In this document: positions 46,701 to 54,115 of the stretch, in pieces
How positions within the stretch are numbered: position 1 is the first letter of the stretch
Layout of the letters: each line of letters opens with the position of its first letter
The notes under the pieces: model-generated
Databases searched by the model: none
What the model saw: the letters and a program-made list of their open reading frames with translations, nothing else
What the model was told of the DNA's origin: nothing
Origin: Brachybacterium tyrofermentans
GTDB taxonomy: Bacteria; Actinomycetota; Actinomycetes; Actinomycetales; Dermabacteraceae
Direction of reading: 5' to 3'
DNA: 64,000 nucleotides
Assembly: GCF_014897585.1 (NCBI RefSeq)
Contig: NZ_JABUXW010000010.1
Coordinates: forward strand, 105,444 to 169,443
Made by a program: the position numbers and the translations under genes

Positions 46701-48246
46701 CGGGCGGCTCCGAGATGTCGCGGGTCGACGGGGTGCGCAGCGACGGCGCCTCCCCGCCCGTGCGCTGCTCGATGAGCTCCTCGATCCGTGCCAGCAGCGC
46801 TGTCCCGCGTCCCGGCGTCTCGGCGAGATGGTCGCCGGGCAGCGGGGAGTGCGGGCTCGAGGTGTGCGGGAGCCACTTCAGCCATTCCCACGTGTCGCGG
46901 CTGGACCGCGACGTGATCGCGGCGATCGCCATCTCCGCCGGGGAATGCAGCGCGATAAGCTGGGTGACGATCCCCCGGGCGACGCCGTCGGCCTCTCCCC
47001 CGCCGCCGGTGATGCCGACGTTCCCGGCGTCACGCAGCTGCGCGACGATCGGCACCCCCGCGATCAACCGGTACTCCTCGTGCATGTCGTCGAGCAGGTC
47101 GTAGTACCGCAGGATCGCGTCGTTCTCCCCCGGCATCTCGATCCCGACCCGGGACTCCGCGACCCCCAGTCCGAGGCGCAGCGTCGCGAAGGCGCTGTGC
47201 TCAGGACGATGGGTCCACAGCAGTCGTCCTAGGCGGAAGGCGGCGTCGACGGTGTCCGCCGCGGACGGGGTCTCGACGAGGCGCACGGCGCGCTCGAGCT
47301 CCTGGGCGGCGCTGACCCGGCGCTTGAGCGACGCCAGGCCGTCCTCGAAGTTCGTGATCTGTCGCTCGAGCTGCTTCTTGCCCTGGAGCTTCCGATTCAG
47401 ATATCCGGCCGTCGCCATCATCGGCATCATGGCCACGAAGAGGAGCGAGTACGGGCTGTGCGTCATGGCGAACATGAGCCCACCCAGGATCAGCGGGGCG
47501 AACATCATGAACACGGGGAAGAACGGTGGAGTCGGCTCCTTGGGCGGGGTCGGTGCCTTGAGGGGTCGGTACGGGAACCGGGGCACGACGCGCGGGGAGC
47601 GGTTGAACTCGACCACCGGGGAGCTGGGGGCGGTCCCTCCGAGCCGGTGCAGGGCGGTGACCGAGAACGTGGTCTGACCGATCAGCACCGTGTCCGCCGG
47701 GCCGATCACCGCTCGCCGCACCTGCTCGCCCCCGAGGATGACCCCGTTGGACGAGTGCAGGTCGACGATCTCGACGGAGTCCCCGACGTTGATCCGGGCA
47801 TGGCGCTTCGAGAGCATCGGATCGGCGATGCGGATGTCGAGATCTCCCTCGCGGCCGACGATGCTCGATCCGCTGGGCAGCGGGTGCTCGCGCCCGGCTT
47901 CCGGACCCGAGAGGATCCGCATCAGGGCGACCGCCGCGCCGCGCGACTCCGATCGGGTCCGATACGTGGCCGAGGAGCGCGCGATCGAGACGACGCTGCC
48001 GGAGCGAAGCCCGGCCTGGATCAGATCGATCTCGCGGTCCAGGCTGCGCACGCCGTCGGCGCCCTCGCCGGCGCCCGGATCCTGCACCTGGAGGGTGAGC
48101 ATCTCCGGGGGTTCGGCGCCATCGCGCAAGGGGTCGGCGCGGTACAGCGCCGTGGCCACATCGGCCACCGTCGCGGTCGCATCGGCTGTGACCTCGAGGT
48201 CCGTCATCCGGTCCTCGGGCCTGCGCAGCGTGAGCTTGATGCGCAT
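43783..48246 (-). CDS. EssC/EccC-type FtsK/SpoIIIE ATPase with ubiquitin-like and FHA domains
   Basis: 1487 aa, the motor of the type VII-like system. Residues 1-90 look ubiquitin-like (ending AGLRSGSVVSI); about 105-200 is an FHA domain with all phosphothreonine-binding residues (VGRE, SKRH, SSNG); two membrane helices at about 242-282; then three ATPase domains. Walker A: GGTTGAGKSE (~705), GTGGSGKST (~1032) and GPMGSGRTT (~1312, Lys replaced by Arg). Only the first has a full Walker B (IIIVDEFAAL); the others read LLLVDGMAAF and LALFVDGVADF, without Glu. The one-chain layout resembles Firmicute EssC more than split mycobacterial EccCa/Cb. ATG at 48246, GGGGGAGG upstream. Confidence 0.93.
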   Translation of the reverse strand: MRIKLTLRRPEDRMTDLEVTADATATVADVATALYRADPLRDGAEPPEMLTLQVQDPGAGEGADGVRSLDREIDLIQAGLRSGSVVSIARSSATYRTRSESRGAAVALMRILSGPEAGREHPLPSGSSIVGREGDLDIRIADPMLSKRHARINVGDSVEIVDLHSSNGVILGGEQVRRAVIGPADTVLIGQTTFSVTALHRLGGTAPSSPVVEFNRSPRVVPRFPYRPLKAPTPPKEPTPPFFPVFMMFAPLILGGLMFAMTHSPYSLLFVAMMPMMATAGYLNRKLQGKKQLERQITNFEDGLASLKRRVSAAQELERAVRLVETPSAADTVDAAFRLGRLLWTHRPEHSAFATLRLGLGVAESRVGIEMPGENDAILRYYDLLDDMHEEYRLIAGVPIVAQLRDAGNVGITGGGGEADGVARGIVTQLIALHSPAEMAIAAITSRSSRDTWEWLKWLPHTSSPHSPLPGDHLAETPGRGTALLARIEELIEQRTGGEAPSLRTPSTRDISEPPEVPPEPITPNLVVIIEDDAPVDRARLVRIAERGPDAGVHVIWNASNIAALPAACRTYVSVEEAVDGASAGHVRMGERFYPVAVETVSGEVAAGVARHLSPVVDAGVPIDDDSDLPRAISYLTLGGVELAEDPSAIIERWKENSSLTPRDGSEPQRRRQDADLRGLIGHNGQDAFHLDLRADGPHALVGGTTGAGKSEFLQTWVMGMATAHSPDRVTFLFVDYKGGAAFADAIELPHAVGLVTDLSQHLVRRALTSLRAELHHREHLLNRKKAKDLVSLERTGDPETPPSLIIIVDEFAALAQEIPEFVDGVVDIAARGRSLGLHLILATQRPAGVIKDNLRANTNLRIALRMADEADSQDILGDPSAAHFDPGIPGRAAAKTGPGRLATFQTGYAGGWTSDEPEPTRIDIVEKDFGTGVQWDIPAPPATEVADPGAQDITRIVATVRAASAKAGVPAPRKPWLSELADAYDLSRLPSRRIDDELLLGVMDKPEDQAQPTVAYYPDRDGNMAVYGTGGSGKSTTLRTIAISAASTVRGGPVHVYGLDFGTSGLTMLEDLPHVGSIVPGEDEERVIRLLRTLRELIDQRAKEFARTRAGSVTQYRELASAPGTPRILLLVDGMAAFREAYDYSSLSAWFTAFVQIATDGRQVGVHVVVTGDRPSAIPTSLGSSIQRRLIHRMSGPDDYAGFGVAKDVLDASSPAGRGILDGHEVQVAVHGGDSNVAIQSREVAKLAEAMRRAGVPEVPSIDRLPERVELADLRPVVAGRPVLGLADETLAEITVEPRGAFMVSGPMGSGRTTAMRTIASGLGALENPMRLVRFSARRTPLTGLPIWDVEGSDPESVRELAAQLRRTVDSGAVGEGRLALFVDGVADFTGTGIESELDTLLRACLREGQFVVGENESTSWSQAYVLAQPFKAGRRGLLLQPGDMDGESLLGTGLGRIRRTDFPAGRGFLIHGGRAMKLQVAQVTG

Positions 48247-48351
48247 CGGTCATCCTCCCCCTGGTGGGCACCGTCCTCGCCCGTGGTCCGGTTCCCGCGG
48301 AGCCGATCCGACTCGGTCAGTTCCGGTTCAGCTCGATCCGGCGGAACGTGG

Positions 48352-49062
48352 TCAGTCCTCGTCGGCCTCCTGCGACCGGTCCAGCAGCGGGAGGTCCTCC
48401 CGGACGACGAGCCTGGAGAGCACGGCGTGCTCGACCAGTCTCGCGCGACGGTTGCTGGCGAGCTTCCCCGGGCCACCTCGCAAGCCCCGCACCCCGAGCC
48501 TGTCGAGCTTGTCGCAGACGTTGTCCAGCTTGCGGTTGAACTTCGTCATCTGCCAGCCGAGCCGCTGCGCCGCCTGCGCCGACGTCGGCACCGAGCTCAT
48601 GCCGGAGCCCTCCCGGGCGAGCATCGGTTCGGACAGGGCAAGGATCAGGAGCTTCTGGCTCTCGGTGAGCTGCACCGACCCCATGGTCGTCTCGCCCGCC
48701 GGGTCGTCCTGACCGGCGATGCGCGCGAACTTCGGGGAGTCGGCGTGGACGGAGAGGTCATACGTGGTGGGGCCGGCGGTGAACACGACCTTCGTCTCGT
48801 CGAAGACGAGCGGGATCCTGGCGCCCGGCGCGAGCCAGGCCTGCATGGAGCCCGTGCCGTCGGTGATCGTGGCCGACAGCCGGGACCCGACGTTCACCAG
48901 CCACCACATGGAGTCGACCTGCACGATCGTGAGGAACCGTCGATGCAGGAAGGGGTTGTCGTCGTCGACGTCGAGATCAGCCTCCCGGCCGATCGTCAGC
49001 TCCTCACCCTCGTCGATGCGGTACCACTCCCCGCAGAACTCGACCGAAATCGTCGACGCCAT
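48352..49062 (-). CDS. FHA-like/winged-helix protein
   Basis: 236 aa. Residues 1-110 form an FHA-like fold (TIGREADLDV), but the usual SRxH is FLHRRF, so phosphothreonine binding is doubtful. Residues about 130-200 look like a winged helix-turn-helix (ESQKLLILALSEPML, AAQRLGWQMTKFNRKLDNV). It may be the transcription regulator of the locus or an adaptor; it sits between the kinase and the secretion ATPase. ATG at 49062 with AGGGGAAG. Not clearly assigned to a named family. Confidence 0.75.
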   Translation of the reverse strand: MASTISVEFCGEWYRIDEGEELTIGREADLDVDDDNPFLHRRFLTIVQVDSMWWLVNVGSRLSATITDGTGSMQAWLAPGARIPLVFDETKVVFTAGPTTYDLSVHADSPKFARIAGQDDPAGETTMGSVQLTESQKLLILALSEPMLAREGSGMSSVPTSAQAAQRLGWQMTKFNRKLDNVCDKLDRLGVRGLRGGPGKLASNRRARLVEHAVLSRLVVREDLPLLDRSQEADED

Positions 49063-49152
49063 CGTCAGGCTTCCCCTCTGTCGTCCCTGCTGTGCTCGGT
49101 CGCGCCGTCGGATCGACGCGTCCGGTCTCTCACCGTCCCTGAACCGTACCGG

Positions 49153-50844
49153 TCAGTCGCCCTCGAGGCAGGCCTCGACCCATTCGCTCGCGTCGCCGCC
49201 GGCGGCGACGGTGCGCACCTCCGCGCAGCGTCCGGTCAGTCCCGGCGGGACGGAGCGCACGGTCGAGCTCCTCCCGGTGACGGATTCCGGGGCGCCGTAC
49301 TCCTCGTACCCCTCGGGCATGTCCTTCCACCGCACCTGGAAGGAATCTCCCTCCGAGAACCCCTGCGGGTTCTCCCAGGCGATCTGCGCACGAGCCCGGA
49401 CCCCTCCCGCGGCTTCGGGCGACACGATCTGGACGGACACCGCCGTCGGTTCGCCCGGCGGCTCGACGGGCGCCTGGGCGACGTTGATGTCCGTGGTCTC
49501 GAGCTCGGGCTGCTCCTCGACGAAGACGTGCCGCACCCCCAGGGTCGTGCCCACCCCGAGGGCGATCAGCAGCACCGCGGCGAGCACCACGTAGGGCCAC
49601 ATCGCCGTCGGGCGCTGCTCCTCGTCCTTCTCCGCTCCGGCCACCCCGGGCGGGACCGCTGGGTTCCCGCTCGCCTGCGCCAATGCTCCTGCCGGTCGCA
49701 GCACGGTCGCACCCTGCGAGAGTGGCGGTGCGGGATGACGAGTCGCCGGACCGGGACCGGGGCTCGAGGCGGGGCCGGGGCTGGAGCTGGAGCTGGGGCT
49801 GGAAGCAGCATGCGGTTCGAGCGCTGGAGCGATCCCGGCGTAGCGGTCCGGTGGACGTCGCCCACCCTCCGCGCCGTGTCTCGCATCCGGTTCGACGGTC
49901 ACGACCTTCCGGATCCGCGTATGCATCTCCAGCTCGTCGTCGTCACCGTGCGCGGTGTGTGGGCCCCGCTCATCGAGGACGTCCATCTGGGTGACGGGCA
50001 GCGACAGCGCACGCTCGACCCGCTGCAGGCCGCGGCCCAGGGCGAGCGCGGTGTCGTACCGGCTCGACGGATCCTTCGCCATAGCGATCGACAGCACCCG
50101 GTTCAGCTCGAGCGGCACATCCGGTCGGATCAGCGGTCGCAGGGGCTCGGAGTCGATGCGGTGGAGGAGATCGGCGGCCGTGTTCCGCTGCCCCCGCAGC
50201 TCGAACGGCGTCTGCCCGGCCACCAGCGAGTAGACGGTCGCGGCGAGGGAGAACACGTCGCTGCGCACGTCGGCGCGCGGTGGATCCGCGAAGAACTCCG
50301 GGGGCGACCACGGGATCGACATGACCTGGGAGGTGTCGACCTCGTGGCCCTGCCCGGTGGCGATCGAGATGCCGAAGTCCGTCAGCGCTGGCCGGTTGTA
50401 CTCCGTGACCAGGATGTTCGCCGGCTTGAGGTCGCGGTGGAGGATCCCGGCACGATGCGCGGTCTCCACGGCGCCGGCGATCTGGACGCCCACTCGCAGC
50501 GCTTCGGCGACGGTGATGCGCTGCCTGCGGAAGCGAACCCCGTAGTTCGGGCGTGGGCAGTACTCCATCACGAGGTAGGGCCGGTGGTCGCCGGACACCT
50601 CCGCCTGGTGGATCGTGACGATCGACGGATGCGTGGACAGCTGGGCCATGACGTCCGCCTCGACGTCGAACTGACGCCTCACGGACTCGTCCAGCACAGT
50701 CGCGAGCAGGACCTTGATCGCGACCTGGCGACGGGGGCGGAACTGCCGGCAGAGGAAGACATCGGCGAATCCTCCGGAGCCCAGCAGCTGCTCGTGCTCG
50801 TAGCCCGGCAGCTGTGGCGGCGCCGACGGTGGACGAGAGCTCAC
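49153..50844 (-). CDS. Membrane Ser/Thr protein kinase (PknB-like) with extracellular Fn3-like domain
   Basis: 563 aa. Kinase domain at about 14-280: P-loop GSGGFADVF, K44 (VAIK), HRDLKPAN (D138), DFG (156-158). The APE motif is SPPE. A Pro/Ser-rich juxtamembrane region precedes one membrane helix (about 415-437); the ~110-residue outside part resembles a fibronectin type III domain. It can phosphorylate Thr residues read by neighbouring FHA proteins and is opposed by the PP2C encoded at 53240. GTG at 50844 overlaps the upstream stop (GTGA). Confidence 0.94.
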   Translation of the reverse strand: MSSRPPSAPPQLPGYEHEQLLGSGGFADVFLCRQFRPRRQVAIKVLLATVLDESVRRQFDVEADVMAQLSTHPSIVTIHQAEVSGDHRPYLVMEYCPRPNYGVRFRRQRITVAEALRVGVQIAGAVETAHRAGILHRDLKPANILVTEYNRPALTDFGISIATGQGHEVDTSQVMSIPWSPPEFFADPPRADVRSDVFSLAATVYSLVAGQTPFELRGQRNTAADLLHRIDSEPLRPLIRPDVPLELNRVLSIAMAKDPSSRYDTALALGRGLQRVERALSLPVTQMDVLDERGPHTAHGDDDELEMHTRIRKVVTVEPDARHGAEGGRRPPDRYAGIAPALEPHAASSPSSSSSPGPASSPGPGPATRHPAPPLSQGATVLRPAGALAQASGNPAVPPGVAGAEKDEEQRPTAMWPYVVLAAVLLIALGVGTTLGVRHVFVEEQPELETTDINVAQAPVEPPGEPTAVSVQIVSPEAAGGVRARAQIAWENPQGFSEGDSFQVRWKDMPEGYEEYGAPESVTGRSSTVRSVPPGLTGRCAEVRTVAAGGDASEWVEACLEGD

Positions 50845-53243
50845 ATGCGCTCCCTCATCCGGAGCAGGACCCCGTCGCCGAGATCGATGGTGTCCCCGTC
50901 GCGGAGCATGACACCCTCGCGCGAGCGCAGACGCACCGGTTCCGTGTTCGCCCGATACAGCGTGGTGCCGTTCGTCGTTCCGAGATCGAAGGCGACCACG
51001 TGCCAGCCCTCGAGGCGCAGCTCGAGATGGGACCGGGAGATGTCCTGCTGCGGACTGGGAACGGTGATCAGCTGGGGGACGTCGCGCGCACTCACCCGGG
51101 AGGCGCGCGGCCGACGCCCGAGGATCGCCGAGCGGTCGAGCACGATCTGCTCTCCGGTCGACAGCTCGATGACGCCCAGAGGTGGGCGCGAGACCGTGCG
51201 CGGGGTGCCGGTCAGCGCCGTGCCGCAGGCGCCGCACGCCATGCGCTCGGGCGAGTTGGCATGTCCGTTCGAGCAGACCAGGCCGGACAGCAGCACGGCA
51301 GTGAGGCTCGTGGACCCCGCGTTCCGGTGTCCGTGCGGGGGTGGCACGGAACCGGTGGGGGGCGTCGTGGTCTCGGGACGGCCCACCGGGCGCGGCGGAG
51401 TGGAACCGGGCGGCACCGGCCCGGGCTGGACCGGAAGGGACTGATGCGGGGGCGGCTGCTGCGAGTGCGGGTGAGGCGGGAGCGCCTGCCCCGGAGGTGG
51501 CTGCTGCGGGAGAGACTGTCCCGACGGTGACTGCTGCGGGCCGCCGGGCTCCTGCTGCGGCGGTGCCGCGGTGCGGCGGGCGGCTGCGGGGGTGATCTCC
51601 GGCGCCGCGCGACCGACGCCGGGCACCCAGTCGATGAGGTCGCTTTCGGGGCGCGTCTCCGCGCCCGGTGCCGCAGGCCTCGGACTCTGGCCACCGTCGG
51701 CACTCCTCAGCTGGGGGTTCGACATGGCCTCCGCGGAGGTCTCGGGGGATGCGTCCGACGCGGGGAGCGAGGTCATCGGCGCTCCGGGGTGTGCCGACGC
51801 GGCTGGTATCGCGGTCTCCTCGCCGTCCGTCCGGCGCACCGCCGCATCCTCGACCCGGCGGTGCAGGGTCTCACCGAACAGGTCGTCGTACGCCCCGATG
51901 GCGGCGGAGGTCCGGCCGGGGTCCGCCGCCTGCTGGTCGCTGAGGGACGGGGAGGCGCTGAGAGATCGGGAGTCGTTGCGAGCTCGGGAGTCGCTGCGGG
52001 ATCGGGATCGATGGCGCGGCGCGGAGTTCTCGACCTCCTCCGTCCGCTCCCCCTCGTCGATCGGGGCGATCAAGGTATCTGCCGATCGGGTGGTGTCGTC
52101 CTCGGGCGCCTCCGAGGTCAGGAAGGCGGCCGACGTCGACGGCGCGGCTTCCCGACCGTTCTCGATGTCAGCCGTGCTCCCGGGCCTGTCGGGAGTGCGT
52201 CGCGGTCGATCGAACAACGAGGTGCTCACCAGCGGGCGTCGCGGAGCCTGATCCTGCTGAGAAGGGAATACCTGCGGGCCGGGTTGCTGCTGTTGCTGCT
52301 GCGACGGCTCGGACCCGAGCGCTCCGGGTGCCGGCTGCTCCCTCCCCGTCGCTGCGGTCGGCGACGAGGGGCCGGCGAGGAGGCTGTCGAACACATTGGG
52401 GGCTTCCGGGACCGCTGTCGGGGCGGTCGACGACGCGGAGGAGATGCCTCGCTCGGACACGGCGTGCATCGACACCTGCTCCCGCTCAGCGAGGGCCGGT
52501 GCAGGGGTCCTCACCGCCGCAGGCTGTTCCCCGAGGGTCGGGGGTGCGGTACGGGCCGGACGCTCGGCGCGAGAGCGTGCCTCCTCAGGGTCCTCGATCG
52601 ACCGGCCATCGGCCTCGACCTGCCCGGCGAGCGCAGTGCGACCCTCGTCGCCCAGGGAGGCGGGGTCCACTATGGCGTGCACGAAACCGCGCACGCGAGC
52701 GACTCCTGCCACGACACGAGGCGCGCCGAGGGACGTCTCCGGCGGGAGGTCGCCGAAGGCGATGCGGCGCACGTGCTGGAAAGACTGCACGACGACAGGG
52801 CCTGTCTCGGTTCCCGCGATCCGCTGCGATCCGGCGGCGGTGTAGACCGCGAGCGGGGTGCTGCCCTTCACGCCGAGGACCGCTGAGGTGCCGTCGACGA
52901 TCGCGAACAGGATCGCGGCGAGATCATCGGTGCTGGCCAGACCGGCGGCGGCGACCAGCTCGTCGAGGAAGCTCTCGGGAGTCGGGGCCTCCCCGAGAAG
53001 ATTCCAGGCTGCTTCGACGAGCTCCGAGCGGGCGCCGGGCACCAGCACCACCCATCCCGTCTCCCGCGCCACCAGGGTCGCGGGGCCCTGCCGGGTCCAG
53101 AGACCGGGCCCGAGCAGATCAGCAGAATCTGCAGGATCAGCAGGATCAGCAGGATCAGCAGGATCAGCAGGATCAGCAGGATCAGCAGGATCAGCAGGAT
53201 CAGCAGGATCAGCAGGATCAGCGTCGCTCTCCGGGGTCATCAT
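50841..53243 (-). CDS. FHA-domain protein with zinc ribbon and Asp-Pro-Ala repeat N-terminus
   Basis: 800 aa. After MMTPES come ten Asp-Pro-Ala units; residues about 45-240 form a folded domain of unknown family (GPATLVARETGWVVLVPG onward); about 250-630 is a Ser/Gln/Pro-rich disordered stretch; a zinc ribbon follows (CSNGH...CGACG); the C-terminal ~100 residues are an FHA domain with intact GRRP, SRSH and TTNG. It is probably a cytosolic scaffold that docks onto phosphorylated kinase or substrate. No membrane segment. ATG at 53243; both ends overlap neighbours by 4 bp. Confidence 0.85.
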   Translation of the reverse strand: MMTPESDADPADPADPADPADPADPADPADPADPADPADSADLLGPGLWTRQGPATLVARETGWVVLVPGARSELVEAAWNLLGEAPTPESFLDELVAAAGLASTDDLAAILFAIVDGTSAVLGVKGSTPLAVYTAAGSQRIAGTETGPVVVQSFQHVRRIAFGDLPPETSLGAPRVVAGVARVRGFVHAIVDPASLGDEGRTALAGQVEADGRSIEDPEEARSRAERPARTAPPTLGEQPAAVRTPAPALAEREQVSMHAVSERGISSASSTAPTAVPEAPNVFDSLLAGPSSPTAATGREQPAPGALGSEPSQQQQQQPGPQVFPSQQDQAPRRPLVSTSLFDRPRRTPDRPGSTADIENGREAAPSTSAAFLTSEAPEDDTTRSADTLIAPIDEGERTEEVENSAPRHRSRSRSDSRARNDSRSLSASPSLSDQQAADPGRTSAAIGAYDDLFGETLHRRVEDAAVRRTDGEETAIPAASAHPGAPMTSLPASDASPETSAEAMSNPQLRSADGGQSPRPAAPGAETRPESDLIDWVPGVGRAAPEITPAAARRTAAPPQQEPGGPQQSPSGQSLPQQPPPGQALPPHPHSQQPPPHQSLPVQPGPVPPGSTPPRPVGRPETTTPPTGSVPPPHGHRNAGSTSLTAVLLSGLVCSNGHANSPERMACGACGTALTGTPRTVSRPPLGVIELSTGEQIVLDRSAILGRRPRASRVSARDVPQLITVPSPQQDISRSHLELRLEGWHVVAFDLGTTNGTTLYRANTEPVRLRSREGVMLRDGDTIDLGDGVLLRMRERM
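53131..53222. repeat. 9-bp minisatellite (CAGGATCAG)x10 in the FHA gene N-terminus
   Basis: About ten identical 9-bp units, encoding ten consecutive Asp-Pro-Ala triplets on the minus strand directly after the start codon. The period preserves reading frame. Confidence 0.97.
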
Positions 53244-54115
53244 GCACCGATCGTGCCGTCGGCGCCCGCCCTCGGGAGCGTGTCCTCGTCCACCTCGACC
53301 TCCGGATCGGGGGATGTCGCGGTCGCGGTGGTGCCCTCGAGGGCCGGCGCGAGACCTACGACCTCGACGGCCTCGACGAGGACCACGCTGACGTTGTCCC
53401 GTCCGCCGCCGTCGAGGGCCTGATGCACAAGATCGTCGCTGAGGGTGCGCAGGTCCGAGGAGCTGCGCAGCACGCGTTCGATGGCGGCGTCGCTGATCTC
53501 CCCGGTCAGCCCGTCGGAGCAGACCAGCATCCGGTCACCCACCTCGACGGGGATCAGCCAGTAGTCCGGATCGGAATCCGGGCCGGCGCCGAGTGCCCGG
53601 GTCACCATGTGCCGGTAGGGATGGACACGAGCCTCCTCCGGAGTGATGTCGCCTCGGTCCATCAGTTCCTGGACCACGGAGTGATCCACGCTGACCTGCT
53701 CGAAGATGTCCCCGGAGAGGCGGTAGACGCGGGAGTCCCCGAGGTTCATGACGACCCAGTACGCCACTCCGTCGAGCACCATGGTGGCGACCAGGGCGAC
53801 CGTGGTCCCGGCGCCCTGGGTGCCCTCGCCACCGAGCTCTGCGATCCGCTCGGCGGCGGAGCCGAGCGACTCGCCCAGCTGCTCGACGGTCACGTTCTCC
53901 TGCAGGGTGAGCTTCTCGAACTCCTCCACGGCGATCGCGCTGGCCACCTCGCCGGCGTTGTGCCCGCCCATGCCGTCGGCGACCAGGTAGACCGGGGTGG
54001 CGTTGAGGATGCTGTCCTCATTGGTGGCGCGGACGTGGCCCACATGGGTGGCAGCTGCCGAGACGACACGGACCGTGCCGTGGACGTCCGGGTCCGACAG
54101 GGAACGGTCGATCAC
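53240..54115 (-). CDS. PP2C-family protein phosphatase
   Basis: 291 aa. Metal and catalytic motifs RATNEDS, DGMGGH, LGDSR, CSDGLT and GGRDNVSVV are all present, so it should be an active Mg/Mn-dependent Ser/Thr phosphatase (PstP-like without membrane anchor). It would reverse the kinase encoded two genes downstream. The last ~35 residues are an acidic tail. GTG at 54115 overlaps the upstream gene (GTGA). Confidence 0.95.
   Translation of the reverse strand: MIDRSLSDPDVHGTVRVVSAAATHVGHVRATNEDSILNATPVYLVADGMGGHNAGEVASAIAVEEFEKLTLQENVTVEQLGESLGSAAERIAELGGEGTQGAGTTVALVATMVLDGVAYWVVMNLGDSRVYRLSGDIFEQVSVDHSVVQELMDRGDITPEEARVHPYRHMVTRALGAGPDSDPDYWLIPVEVGDRMLVCSDGLTGEISDAAIERVLRSSSDLRTLSDDLVHQALDGGGRDNVSVVLVEAVEVVGLAPALEGTTATATSPDPEVEVDEDTLPRAGADGTIGA

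Noticed and set aside
48670..48690. CCCCATGGT on the plus strand as a fourth WXG100 promoter
   Set aside because: It lies inside the coding sequence of the FHA-HTH gene, has no TAnnGT at 19-20 nt, and points away from any WXG100 gene.
44668..51444. Very long plus-strand open frames (about 850 and 1330 aa)
   Set aside because: Antisense shadows of the EssC-like ATPase, FHA-HTH and kinase genes; no ribosome-binding sites, no domains, and the minus strand carries clear conserved motifs.
53131..53222. Possible CRISPR array
   Set aside because: The units are 9 bp, directly contiguous, in frame and inside a gene; there are no spacers and no cas genes.
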